Assembly: GCA_037349105.1 (NCBI GenBank)
Contig: JAYJMM010000028.1
Location: forward strand, 744,001 to 808,000
Source: Limnomonas spitsbergensis
Taxonomy: Eukaryota; Chlorophyta; Chlorophyceae; Chlamydomonadales
DNA length: 64,000 nt
Direction: 5' to 3'
In this document: piece after piece, positions 1 through 14,000 of the stretch
Layout of the letters: every line of letters begins with the position of its first letter
Position numbering within the stretch: the stretch's first letter is position 1
Translations under genes and position numbers: made by a program
The notes under the pieces: generated by a model
Told to the model about the DNA's origin: nothing
The model's input: only the letters and a program-made list of their open reading frames with translations
Database searches by the model: none

Positions 1-206
1 CCATCCCGTGATTTCAAGCTTTGCAGCGCGCACCCCAGTGTTGACCAGGGCTCTGCACGCTCAGCACTTAGCCTGCTGCCTAGAAGTTGAGGAAATAGAC
101 CAGAACAGCAACACACACAAGGAACACACACAGAGGCGGCACCCCCATGCTTACCTTTCCTCCCGCATCCCCCCTCATCCCACCATCATGCCTTTTCCTC
201 ATGCAG

Positions 207-3200
207 GTGGAGTTTGGCTCTGTGCTGTCGGACACCAGCCGCCGCGTGCCGGTGTGCATCACTAACAGCTCTGCAGTAGACGTGGCTTACCGTTGGGCCT
301 GGGAGGCAGACTCCCTGCAGGACGAGGCCAATTCGCTGGCCAGCTTTGTCAGCAAGGGGGGCGCCAAGGCAGCTGCAAAGCCCACTGCCGAGCTGCTGTT
401 TGATGTGCTGCCCATCAAAGGTGGGATGGATTGATACAAAAAGTGCGGCGGTGGTGTTGACGCCTCAACCCAGGAGCCAGAGGCACGTCCACCTGAGTGT
501 CTATGTCTTGCTCTTTGTATCTGAATCCTTGCCCTTCTGTGTTCCAGTATGTCCCTTTTTCTTGGTCGATGAGGTATTTTGCCCTATGTCGATCCAGGCA
601 GTACGCTTGCAAGCCCTTGCTTGTTCCAGCAGCTGAAGTAAAATAGTAAATGCTGATTTGCCTTGCCTGAAGGCGCCCTGCGGCCGGGCGAGTCTGAGAT
701 TGTCACATTTTCCTTCTTTGCCTTCCCCGGAGTGCGCGCCACGGCCACCGCTTCGTGCATCGTAGAAGGAGGACCAACCTACAGCGTAAGAGTTGATATT
801 GAACCCGTTTCATTCTGCATGGCTGCCTGTGCAGCATTGTTGAGCATCAGCAGCGGGGGGTACAGCTGGAGAGTGCAGATCAAACGTGGGCTTCATGTTT
901 GGGGGGCTCAGGCTGTTGATTTTATTTTCCATGCAACTGATTTTTAGGCACCCTGTTGCATTCCTGATGTCTACTGCAGTACACCTGAAGGCTTCTTCAG
1001 GGTGGAGCCATGTGCGCCACTTGACAGCCTTAAGGTGTACTGCATAATATACGCATATGCGCTGTATTACGTTTACCGGTACAGATTCCTCATTTCCGCG
1101 TACATGGCTGAGATTGCATACCGGTACACAGCATTGCATGAATGTATGGCATAACTCGAACCTTGTAGATTCTAGCTCCTTCTTGCGCTCGCGTTTGCCT
1201 TGCTTTACATAAACGGGTACCGGTATGGACAATTGGACATCACACCTCTGTGATCGGAACAAGTATCACTCACTTTCAGCTCGCTGCCCGGAGGAACCAA
1301 AAAAATCCATAGGGATGTGGCTGGGGCCATGGCTAAGTCTGGGGTTGGAGCTGGGTCTGAGGCCAAGGCTGTAGTTTTGGCCAGGGCTAGGGTCTTGTAG
1401 CTGGTGCTGACCTGGTCTGGACATGTCGTCACCTGGGGTTGGGGCGGTCCCAAGGCGGTGACAAAGTCCGCTGGTTGGTTGTTACGGTGATGTCAATTAG
1501 GTGATGTCAGCATATCTGTCTATCACCCACATTTGGCTGAGGAAATGGGCACTTGTCGCTCATACATGTAGGCAGATGTGGCAGATGTGGCAGATGTGGC
1601 TTTGACTCTCCTATTTGTGAGCACCCACAGACATCATCACTGCCCAAATTATGCCTTTATAAAAACCCTATGGCATGTGCACCGTCTTGCAAGATGGGTA
1701 TAAGATAAGGGTAAGGACTGGCAGTGTCTCATTCTCTAAAATATACCACTTGAATCAGCAGTATGTTCCCGAAGCCTGGACTGTGTGTACCCTACACCCT
1801 AGGGACTACCCTAGGTAACCCCTATGCCTCAGGGTCTTCCTCCTCTGTGCTTATCATGCATCAATGGTACATTTATAAAGACAGGCCGCAGCTTGGTTCC
1901 GCAAGGACAATGCAAAGGGCTCAAATGGTTTCCAGGGGTGACAAGTCGAGGTCCTCTTGGTGTCGATGCACATTTGATGATGATGGGGGGGGGGCTCACC
2001 CTTTTTCTCACCCCGCCGCTGCGCTGCATAATACCTAAGTATCCTCAACCCTCCTCAGCCATTCCTCCCGCAATGTATCTTGTCCACAGGTTGCAATGTC
2101 TGGGGAGTCCAACAACATCAAGTTCTCAGTGGAGCCTCTTGCTTTTGACCTCGGGCCGCAGCTGTTCAACAAGGTGACTGGGCGGGGTGCCTGGTTGGGT
2201 GCTATGTATCTCGTATGTATTACAACAAGTGTGTAACATGTATGATCAGGCTTCATGATCAGCTTCCGCCTGCTCGTGTCCCCCTGTTTGCTTCCTGCCC
2301 TCAGACCCTGGAGCGCGACCTGGTCATCAGCAATAACGGCAAGGTGCCCTATGACTTCACGATCAGCACCTCGCTGCTGTCCAGGCCAGGGGTGGTCGAG
2401 CCGTTGCCTCGTGCAGGGGTGGTCGGACCTGGCAACAAGGAGACAGTCAGGCTAAGGGTGAGCAGACCTGTCGCACTCCTTGGCAACCCCATACCCCTCC
2501 GCAAGTGCCACGACCCCTCTGCTCGTGCCACGGCCCCTGCCCAGTCTGCGACCTCAACTCTGCAACATACTACTCCTCGCCCTTGACATCCCCAGACATT
2601 CCCCCCTTTTCATTCCGCCCTGGATTTGTGCCCTCCTCTCCCGTTCCCTCTGCCGGTCAGATCTGCGCCGGTGTCCCCGACCTGCTGTTGGAGACCCTGA
2701 TGGTGGAGATTGCGCATTTTGACGCACTGGCAGTCACGCTGTCTATGGATGGCGTCTACCCGGGTATCAGCCTGGGCCTGCCGCGCATACGGGACCCGCT
2801 GTTTGACACCTGCCTGGAAAACGTGCGCAGCGCTGCAGCGGCTTCGGCGGGCCATGCTGGGACCCCCAGCAGGTGTGGGTTCTGTTGGATGTGGTGGAGC
2901 TGAGCCTGAGTTTGGATGGCACGTCTGCAGCATTGTTTGTTTTGAGAACATAGGTACTCTAAAAATTAGCCTTTTCTTTCAGTGTGTCTGGGATGCCTTG
3001 TTCCAGTCTAGCCCCTCACCCTCTCACAGGGTTGCCCCACATTTAGCACTGCATGACCCTTCATATCCCCGCCCCCGCCCATGTTCCATGAAAATGACCA
3101 TCACAATGCTGCTGCTGTCACGTTAGGGCGGTTTGAATATTTGAAGTCAATGGTCAAGATGTACGTTAGGGTGTCCCGACAGCATCCAGTCACCTGTAGG

Positions 3201-5084
3201 CAGGCCTGTTCTGACCCCTACAGATGGCACACCCGACATGTCCGGCAATCACCTCCCATTCTGAAATTACAAATCATACACTATGGTAATGCAGGTCGGG
3301 CATGGAGGGTCTCCAGCTTGCCCCTCCTGGTACCGTCTCACGCCCGGGCACCAGTCGAGCCAAGGAGCGCCCAAGCCAGCTCAGGACGATGAAGTCGACA
3401 TTGCTGCCGGGCACAATAGCACAAGAGCAACGCAGGTAGGAGGGGCAATGTGTGAGGTGTGAGGTGCAACGATTGTGGGTGTCATACTGTCGGGTGCAAC
3501 ATGTCAGGTGAGACATGCGGGGTGCGGGGGAGGGGGGTGATGTCAACCGCTACTGTCCATAACATTTATAAGGAAAAACCCACAAAAAACCAGGAAGTCT
3601 GCAGTGAACTTTCTAGCAGCGGTAAACATCGGTTTACCAAAGCAAAAACTGCATCGAAAATCCTTCCAGCCAAATCCTTTCATGTGATGTGAATCATCAT
3701 GTTGTATTTGTACAGGTGTTTACCTTTTTTTTAACCAATGTCGTGGAACCACCGAGCCATCTTGAATATCTCTGAAATACGTCTATTCAGCCAAACTTGC
3801 ACACACTGAAGGGGGGATTTACCGTACTGGCATGGTGGTTAATTGCACACAATATCAATTACGGTGCATTTCCTGAACATTATATGTAACACATTTGCCT
3901 GAGTGAGAAATGGCATACTATGTTAAATGTGCTCGTCCCCCCCTCCACCCTGTCAGGCCTGATGTTGAGGCAGAGCGCCTGAGGCTCGTTCAGCTGCTCT
4001 TGGACCATGAGGCCCAGCAGTGCCCTGTGCCCCCCGTCACACCGACAGATCTCATCGATGAGGTGAGAGCTGCCGGGTCCCTTGCCCTGCTGGCTCCTTT
4101 TGACCCTGGCTGTGCTTCACAAATATAGTACGATATAACTATATAAGAATGACCATTCACACATGATGTGATCATGTCCCATATGCTCACATCACCCTGC
4201 TTCCTTGCTATGGCCAAACACAACGTGCTTGCGTGCCTTGCTCGCTCCTTGGCATACAGTGGCGCTTCCTCAATAACTCTGGCTTTTCGCTCAGTGCCTG
4301 TCTTTTTTCTCATCCAAAACTGCGCAGGCGCTGAGGGGGCCTCTAGACGCATTCAACAGCAACAACGAGTGCGGCATAGACCAAGACCAGGCAGGCGCCC
4401 GAGGGCCGCCCGTTGTGCCCACCCCTATCGCGCCCATCAGCAGCGCCCGCCAGGTGACCATTGCGACAACTGGCAGCAATCTGACGGCATCCGGCGCCAA
4501 CGGGTTGTTTGCCACAGTTGCGGCCAAGCCAGCTCTGTTGACTGAGACCGCACTCCGGGACTCCTTCACACCTGTCAAGCGCAACAACCGTGCCATCCAG
4601 CCGCTTCTGCCCTCCATTTATATTGCAAACTTCCTCGTGGACTTTGGATGTGTCACCAAGGGCACCACTCTTAAACGCAAGTTTAAACTGACAAACCCCG
4701 GTGCTCAGGTGAGGGTACGAGATGGGTTCCATCGCAACGTCAGATAAGGGATGCATGTGCTGTTTGTGGGATAGCTGCATGCGCAGTTTGTTGATGCTGC
4801 ATGCGCTTCCACGTCCATTACACATCACAGTAACTACCTTGTTATAAATCAAAACCGAGCGTCCATCTTTCTTGCATAGAGGCCTACCACATGGCACCCC
4901 GGCTAGCTGACTTGTGTACTTTTCTTGCTGCTACCTGCTTCAGGCTGTATCGCTCCGCTTTGACAAGACGCTGCTGGAGGCCTGGGGCTTCAAGATCGAC
5001 CCAGAGGGCATCGCTAAGCTGCCTGAGCGAGGGGAGGTTGACATTACACTCACCCTACAGGCCAATAAGTCTGCTGTGGTGCAG
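207..5084 (+). CDS. HYDIN: HYDIN exons 1-8: ASH-type repeats
   Basis: The segment opens in phase 0 with VEFGSVLSDTSRRVPVCITN, a typical ASH beta-sandwich start (F-G-x-V then a Thr/Asn strand). Further repeats read FDLGPQLFNKTLERDLVISN (exons 3-4) and FLVDFGCVTKGTTLKRKFKL (exon 7). Exon 5 carries ICAGVPDLLLETLMVEIAHF, which matches my memory of the HYDIN linker between repeats. Exon 7 (381 nt) also holds a Gly/Pro/Thr-rich linker that looks lineage-specific. The exon 8 donor at 5085 is chosen because reading through reaches a stop within a few codons. Confidence 0.85.
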
Positions 5085-8000
5085 GTGGTCATTTCAAAGG
5101 GGGCAGCTTTGTGAAGTGGTCGGGGCTTTTAGGGATAAGCAGGCAGGGTGGGCGATAGATCTTTGATATACATCATATCATGCATACCAAAAATGCAGGA
5201 GGCTGTATAGGCTTTGCACCAACACGCCAGGAACACTGTGGCAATAGGTGTGTATGCCACTTTCTCCAACTCCAACGAGGGCCTTCTGTGCACTTGATTA
5301 TATTCAACCGTGCCTCTTTTTCTTCCCCCAAGCCCTTCACCCTTTCGCCCTGTTCCCCGCGCTCCCTCCCTCCCCAGGGCCCGTTAGAGCTGGTGCTTCC
5401 TCTGGACGTAAAGGGGGGCCCCCCGGTGTTACTGACACTGCGGGCGCAAGTGCAGGTGAGGGGGACGAGCAAAGCTCGCAACCTACTTTGCTATGGGTGC
5501 AGAAACCTTGTCAGCTGCCTCCAGCACAGGAGCGCCTCACCTTGCTTGTCCCACCTGTTATCTGTTGATGAACGGATGGAGTCAGGCCCCCCGTATGCTC
5601 CCCTATACCCAGGTCCCTGATATGCGTATGAGCATGGAGGTGCTGGAGTATGGCAGCGTGCAGACCGGGAAGGCAGGGGTGATCACCCTTCAGCTCCACA
5701 ACCATAAGCAGGTACGCAGAGGAATAGAGCTGCAGGGGGGCATGCGATGGGTAAATGAAGCAGCATGCCCTCTCGCTAAGTAGTAGTTCACAGCAGCAAA
5801 GCCCTGGAGTTGTGTACATGCAACTATCTTGGTTCATTGCCAGGTTTCGGTGGGTGCTTGTTTACATATTTTATATTTCACAACTAGCTCCATTGCGCGC
5901 CCCCGCTAGGTCGTGTGTGAGTGGGGTGTGAAGAAGCCCGTGGAAACAAGCAAGTCCAAGGACTGGACGCACTTCACTCTGGAGCCGAGTGAGGGCACCC
6001 TGGAGCCGGATGAGAAGCTCAACGTCAGAGTCGTCTTCACGCCCGTGCTGGGGCGGGAGGCGCCATACATTCAGGTAACACTGAGGGAAGTGATATGCAT
6101 GATAGGTGCATTTGGTATGGTATGTTCAGTTTTTGTTTAGGCCGGACCTGTTATCCCCATGCCTGCCTTGAGGCGCATGAATTCCTGGACACATGGCTTT
6201 GAGAGGTACAATGCTTGACTTTTGTCCTGCTTTTAATCCAATCTACTCTTAATTTGGCGAGAATTACCGCACTTGCTTCTGGTGTTGACCTGTGCTGTTA
6301 AGCTCAGAACTTGATCATCTGTGATCTCTCCCATTCAGGGCACGGGAATGTCCCATTACCCATATCATCCAATCCCTCAGGACAGTGTGCCCCCCTGGTG
6401 TCCCCCTGTCCTCATCCCCTGGGATTTTCCCCCTGGTTGTTTCACTTTCTGCAGGCCTTCCCCATCAAGATCAACCTCAACCCCAAAGCGCATGAGATCC
6501 TCTGTCGCGGCCGCGGCGTCACCCCCTGTGTCCAGTTTGACCCTGCTGGCCTGGTGGACTGCGGCCCCATTCTGCCCCAATTTGAGGGCCAGGAGCCCAG
6601 TGTGGCACGACTCAAGGTGAGGGAGGCGAAGGGGCATCCGCATGCTTGCGTCCTGATTTTGACCCCAGCACTTGCAACCTGCTTATTGGACAATTCCAAG
6701 TTCAGCTGCCTCCCTTGTCTGCAGAGGTTAACCCGCCCCTCACTCCTTTGCGCAGATGGTGAACCCTTGCAGTTTCCCCATCGAGGTGGTCTGCCTAGAT
6801 CTAGACCAGCAGTACATTGCTGACGAGGATGTACTTCGCACGATTGATGAGAAGCGGTGCGCCACTAACGTAGACTTCCTCTTTGACCGCTGCTGCTCTG
6901 TATGTCCGCACCGCTCTGCTGGCTCAGCGCTGCATGGAGTGCTTTCTAGGTTTGCAATTGGTACAAGATGTTTGTTTTCTGCTGTTCTGCTATAATGCAG
7001 GTTTGGAGAAGCTGGTCACATGTACTTGCAGCCGCTGCAGCCCGGGCAGGCCCTTTGGCCAGAGCTTGTCAAGGAGGCACAGCAGGTATGGTGCATCACC
7101 CAGCAGGGACAGAAACCTGCAGCAGAGCCGGACACAAGCATCTTGTCAGGCTGCAAATTATGAGGATTCACAAAAAGAACAGATGGTCAAAGAGATAACT
7201 GACACATTTGCATGCTTTTCAGAAAAAAAAGGCGCTGGCAGCAAAGGCAGTGACAGCAGCAGCTGAAGATGCTTTGGGCGAAGGTATGGAGCGTATGTTG
7301 TGTCAATCAATTGACGATCAATGCACACTATTGGAAATACGGTGCATGTGATTTTCATGCCTTAAGTCTCCTGAGGAATTAGTGCACGCATCAGAGCTTG
7401 TCATTGAAATGCTGCCCCGCCTTTGATGATGGGAGTCTCAAAACCAAGTGCAAGCGCCATCAACGTGGACACCACAAGCATGGACACCAATCTGAACCCC
7501 TCATATAATCTTCACTGGACTCAAGCTCAGGTCCTGATCCTCTGAACTTGACCCCTCTGCTTCCTTATCTCCATTGGATCTGAACCTCTTTGACACAGCT
7601 TCCGAGGCTGGTGAGGTTGGCGAGCTGGATGCGGTGGACGCGACCCCCGCCGCCGCCTCCTCAAAGCTGGTGCTGGTGCTGCACGGGCCAGCATTGTCAG
7701 GGACCTCCACGCAGGTTAGTCCCGTGGTGAACCTGTCCGACCGGGGCTAACAGGGATCGTACGACACACTGACACAGAGAATGGGCACCTGCAAATCTGG
7801 ATGCCTGCATATGTAAGACTGTGGAGCCAGTTGTGCGCTATAAAACCTGGTTTTGGCACCTGAAAATACAAGACCGGTGGGGAGTCAAGATCCCCTAGCT
7901 CGGGTAGCTGAAGGATCACGTCTGTGCACAAACGCAGGCGACGCTGTTGAGTGAGCGGTACAACATCCCCTCAGTGACATTTGATGAGCTGTTGCTGGAG

Positions 8001-11000
8001 GCGGCTGACCTCGAGGCGCCTGATCCAACCCCGGCCCCGCACCCAGTGGAAACGCCTGCAACGGAAGAGGGTGCGAACACAAAGGAATGCCGGTGTATGA
8101 CCCTAAGGCGCCAATTGGTTGTGTCGCTGATGAAACGGTATCCATGGCATGGACTTCCTTGGCCTAAATATATGGGTTACTGTGCTGTCTCATGCCCAGT
8201 TCCCTCCGGTCCATCTCACCCTATGCCCATATTGATGACCCTGACTGCACCTACGATGTGTGCTGCAGGCGAGGATGCAGCCAGCGCAGGGTCTTTGGCT
8301 GCAAATCCCCTGGTTCCAGTTCCGGACAGGTGCGGTGGCCCCCCCTGACCTGGTGGGATCCCTGCAATTTGTTCGCAATAGAAGGTGTGAACGAAAATAT
8401 CCACTGCTTCCGACACTGTCTCCGTCATCCCCTCACCCTGAATGCCCCCTAGTGCAAGCTCCCAAAACGGGGAGTCGCCAGAATCCCTGTTCACTGTTTC
8501 ACACCGCCCTGACCCCTTGCAACTTCCTACCTACTCCTGCCCACACCCCTTCTGCGTGCAGCTTATTTGATGCGGAGATCTCTGACCTTCTGTACAGCAA
8601 GGTGCTGATTGACCCCGACCTGGAGGCCCTACCCGGCTTTGTTGCCTCGGCCTCAAAGCTGCCCGAGCCAGAGCTCCTCGACCTGTTGGAGAGGGCGCTG
8701 AAGCAGGTGAGAAGACAGGCAGCGGTGGGCGTCTGCTCTACTACCGCTGTCAGCTGCTTGTCTGTTTGGGCGTTTTGACTGTGCCTCCTGTGCCAGCTGT
8801 CGACCCTGGAAGCACCGGCACATGCAACAGGAGGGTTCAGGGTTTCACACACGACATTGATACATGAGCCCGGCCCTGGTCTTGTCCAGGAGTCTTGTTT
8901 GCGGCAGGTCACAGGATCAAATGTAGGTTGGTTTTGTTGCGTTCCTTGAGGCTGACATGGTCTAAGGAGAGCCACACTGCAGTCATAATTCTCTGCTTAC
9001 CACAAATTGGGACATACACAACCAGACCTACTCCTGTTAAGCATTATTGTGCTCCCTGGCTTAAACTTGCCTCCTCAGTACCCATGGTCTAGGGACCCTC
9101 GTTCATGTCTAGTTTGCATGAAAACTCCCCTCCTCAACATCCATCCACCCCGCCCCCCTACCTTGCCCTTCACCCTTCCGCTTTACTCCTTTGCTCTTAT
9201 TCTGCAGGCGCTCAACAGCCACGGCACCCTCCCCAAGCGCGCAACCGCTTCGTCCCACTTTGAAAACGGCTTTGTTCTGGACGGCCTCCGCAGCAAGTAC
9301 TGCACGCCTGCGGTCGTCGCTAAGTTGCTCCTTCTTGCCCTGGGGATGCAGCCTGTGCTGACTGAGGCCCCAGCAGTGATGCCAGTGGCACCGCCGACTA
9401 AGGTATGTGATATGATTCCCCATCCAGAATCCCGGCCTCCAGTCGGCTGTTTGAGGACAGTTGATACGTGTGGTCTGAGAATCTGATGTCCCTCACACTC
9501 CCTCTCCTTCTCCTGCCCATCTCCCTCTGGACAGGCTGGCAAGAAGGGGGCAGCCAGCTCGATCCCTGATCCGCCTCCAGCCGCTCCTATCTACCCAGAG
9601 GCGTGGACCGGCCCCCACGACGTGCACTTCCTGACCCTGGCCGCCCCCCCCGACCTTGTTCGAGAGCGCTTCAAAGCGAAGAGGCAGGTCCTGGAGGAGC
9701 AGCGGGCAGCACAGGCGGCTAAGGCACGAAGGGCAGCAGAGGCGGCCATCGCTGAGACTGCTGCTGCATTGACGGTGGCCGAGGGGACCGCTGCAGCGGC
9801 TGGCGAGGCCGTTACTGCCGAGTCTGCCGCCATGACTGCTAGCCTTCTCAGCCTCAGCAAGCAGCCATACACCCCACCGGGCTCCAGCAGACGGAACATC
9901 ACCACGACGCCAACTGCTGTCGCGGAGTCTGCTAGTGAGAGCATTTATAGATGAAGATACGATCAGTATTGGTCCGCTGTGTCTGTCCAGGTCCTGGTGC
10001 TTTTGACGGTTGTTATGAGGAGGGTAGGGTTGGGGCGAAATGTGTACTACTCTGAGGTAGAGGCAGCTATGAACCTGCCCCTCCGTCTGCTGTTTGTTGA
10101 AATCCATCAGGCTGCACCGTTTGCCCTCTCCTCATCAGTTATTGAAAGTAGCAGACCAAGCTCTCCTCAATACTGTGATTTCACTCATTGTTTCCCTCTC
10201 CTCAACCCCATCAAAGACTTGAATCCCAACTATCCCCTGACCCCCTGGCCGACCCTGCAGGTGAGGAAGACCCCGATGTGCCGTCCCCTGGACCCACGCC
10301 CGAGGAGCAAGCAGCCAAGGCGGCTGAGGAAGCGGCTGCAGCAGAGGCCCTCCTGGTCGCTGAGGTGGATGCCGCAACACAGGCAAGGAGGCAAACAGGC
10401 GCAGCCCTAACGCCCCCCAACCCTGCTGTGTAAACCTACACACCAAATAGCTAGGAATATGAAAGTAGCCGGTCCTTGAAGCCTCTTAACTCCGGGCTGT
10501 GTAATCAGGGCATACAACAAGGGCCAATGGTAGGGGCCCTTTGGGGTGCTTCAGTAGCCCATTTGGGGCAGTGAGGCTGGACGCGGTGTCTCTACTGCAG
10601 CCAGTCTCATTGGCCAACAGCATAGGCTCAGAGAGGCAGGGCCCTCTCTGCCTGCTGGCTAGATCCTCACAGCGCGGTGCGGACTGGTACGGAGACAGCT
10701 TTGCCTCCCTGATGACACATGCGTACCACCACACGCCATCACACTGTCTGTCTTGCTCATGTTCTCTTGCTTTAGGCTTTCGCTCTGGAGCAGGTTGCGG
10801 TTGCGGAGCTCCTAGGTGCCACCCCCTCTGCACCTCTGGGCAAAAATCGCGCCGTCCAGCGCGGGTTCAATGCTGCAGCCGGGAGCCCAGAGGCGGTGAT
10901 GGGTGAGGCGTGCGGCATCACCTTCAGGCTGGGCAAGGTAAAAGAGGGTGGCAGCCAGTGCCTGTACCTTTGGATCCTGATTGAAATGGTGGCTGGGAGG

Positions 11001-14000
11001 CGCAATCTGGGGGAGGGGGCTGATGGTTTTGTACAGGAGGGAAATCACAGGCATATTTTGATATGTCTCCAGCCGTTGTACGTTAGGATCATTTGCAGCT
11101 TCCCCTGGAAAAGCCATATTTCTTCATTGTCTCATTCCTCTACGTTGTGCCATTAAGATGTAATCCGATGCAAATAATAGGTACACAAAATCAACAAACG
11201 GCTTACCACCGTATTTGTTTCGCCTCGATATTCGTCAGATGTACCCACCTGGGGTTGGTAGGGCCGGGAGGTATGGGGAGTGACGATAGAAGAGTTGTGT
11301 GGAGGATGAAGGCTGCCCGCTCAATATCTCAGTATTTATTTTGCCTTGTTCATTTTATTCCGAAACTGCTGACATGTTAATTTGTTACATCACTGCCGCC
11401 TCCTGTTCAATTTAAAACCTCTGGACCCCAATTCCAGCATGTCACACATCTGGGTGGCTACCAGACCAGTTGCCTGACCCGCACATTTCAAAATGGGTAT
11501 AGGGGAGGCCACTCCGGCAAATGTGTGGTCCTGAGAAGGGCGTTGTGTATTTTACTGTGCGCGCGTGTGTGTGATGTGGGCCAGTATGGAGGTATCCCAA
11601 CAAGCGCCCTGAGCTTTCAATGATACAATCATAAATCCCATATCGTGAAAGGCAGCTCAAAAATCGCAAAAGACATGGCAAGGCTACAGTGCCATACACC
11701 TGATACTGGTACACCAGTACTGGTTCCGTAGCATCATGGACCAGAATGACCTTTCCAACCAAATACCTGAACTTACGATGACCCTGCCTCTCCCTGCAGA
11801 TCAGTGCTGCGCTGCCACAGCTGCCAGAGGATGCCCTGATCATCCCTGACCCCTACGAGATGCAGGTATGATTGGGTATGGGGGACAGAATGGAGCCGGG
11901 TATTGGAGCTTGCGGAGGGAAGGTGAAGGCAGGCGAGCTGTGGTCTGATGGTTGCTAGGATCCCCCGCAGGTTGGAAAGCACTTGTGGCAGACTGTGCAC
12001 CAGAGAGCAGGCATAATAAAAGCAGTGGCGAAAAAATGGTTTAGGGTCAAGAGATGTGCTCTGACTTGCCCTGCCCCTGACCCCCCCTGGTCCTCGTGTG
12101 TACCGCAGGTTGTGCACAAGCCCAGGACACGCACTACACGCAACGCAATCACAAAGTTTAAGCTGCTTACATTGCGTCCACCCACGGCCGCGGAGATTGC
12201 TACGGCCCTTGCCGCAGAGGCGGAAGCAGAGGCAGCGTTGGCCTTAGCGGCAGCACCCAAGGCCAAGGGTGGCGGGGGCAAGGCTGCAGCAGCAGGGACT
12301 GCAGCGGCCGCAGCAGCTGCTCTTGCATCCCGGCCCTCGACACCACCCTTGCCCGCTTTGGGATTTTATGAGCAGGGCCGCTGGGTGATTCCCGCCAACG
12401 GATCCATTGACCTAGCGGTCCACTTCCAGAGCCCGGACCTGGGCAAGTTCACCAGCAGCATGGCCTTTGAGGTGCTTGGAGGCGAGAGGGGTAACTCGGT
12501 GGTCATGACGGGTACATGCGGCTTGCCGCAGATTGCGACAGACTACAGGTGGGGTTTTAGGCCCTCTTCGGGGGCCTACACTTCTGCTCCTGTTCACGTG
12601 GGATGTCACCAGCCGTTTTTCAGCAAAGCGCCGGGTTCCCTCCATTGGTCTGTTTCCCACTGGATGCTGGTATATAAACATCTATATTTACTCTGCTTTG
12701 CTCCGTTCCCTCATTTCCGTCGCCGAAATGCCAATTATGGGCTATTGTGTCATGTCCAGCTGGCCAACTCTTTCTTCCCGCCAACCCCTTTCAAACCCTC
12801 CTACGGCCTCCAGGAACGTCTTTTACAAGAAGGTGAAGGTCCGCCCGTCCACGCCAACCATCGCTCGCCAATTTATTATCTCGAAGAACGTGTTTGAGTT
12901 TGGCCCCCTGCTTCTGAACAAGGACTCCAGGGGTTATTTGGAGGGGTTGCACCCGGAGAACACCTCAAAGCTGCGCGTCACTAACAACGGCCTGTTTGAC
13001 CTGCATGTGGACTTCTCGCTGAAAAGCAAGGTGGGGAGAACGCAAGGTCTAAACAAGTATTTTTACTACATTTTGCTATATTCAGGGATTGTTTTGTGAA
13101 AGTCAGTGTTTACCAGTAGCTCATTCTCGTCCATGAGTGCTGAATTCGGGGCATGGGCAGGGCTTTGGTATTGTTATGAAAGGGATTTGATTGCCCGGTG
13201 CGAGGCTGCCTCAATGACCTCCACTGCAGCCAGGAGGTATGACCACAGACTTGGGAAGCAAGAATATTCATTGACAGAGGGCTCTGTTTATATTTTGCAG
13301 GAGGTTGTTGAGCAGGTGGGCGAACCAGCCTCCAAGAAAAAGGCTCCGCCCTTGGACAAGAAGAAGGTAGGCAACAGGATCCACATGACAGGATATCCTT
13401 GGCAATGCATTGATTATTCTCCAAGCAAGTGCATGCAAGTCACAAGCACCTCCAGCAATTTCTCCAGCCTTTCCACATGCGTGGCAGGTTAAAGTATTCT
13501 GTATGGCTTTCGCTTCATTTTGCTATGTATGGGCGACGTATTATGTACAGTGCTTTCACTCAGGCTTTAAGGAGTCAGTCAAACCTTGGGCCCGGATTTG
13601 CCCGTCTTGCTCTCTGTCTGCCACATTGTTCAGAGCTTACCCATATATATATCTGGGGCAGAGAGCCATCACACACATGCACAATCCATTAAGCCCACAC
13701 AATCCCTATCAGAACAACAATTATTATGATTCACACTTGTGCACCCGCACTTGACTCTCCTTGCTTGTCATCTCCGTGAGCGCGCAGGCGGCGGCCTTGA
13801 CTGCGGGTGGGCTGGACACGGTGTTTGTGTTCAGCCCCACCTCACTGGACTTGAAGGTTGATGAGACCCAGGTGTGTGGGGAGGAGAGGGAGGCGGAACT
13901 TGGGAACACAAATACCCAACGTTATTTCATGTATATCGGGAGATGGGTGGCGCCTTGCAGTATACATCAGACAAACAGCTCCCTCAACTACAAAAACCAA

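Noticed and set aside
6857..7000. Extension of HYDIN exon 13 to about 6902
   Set aside because: It would leave the wrong phase for exon 14; the donor at 6857 restores an Arg codon and a family-like sequence.
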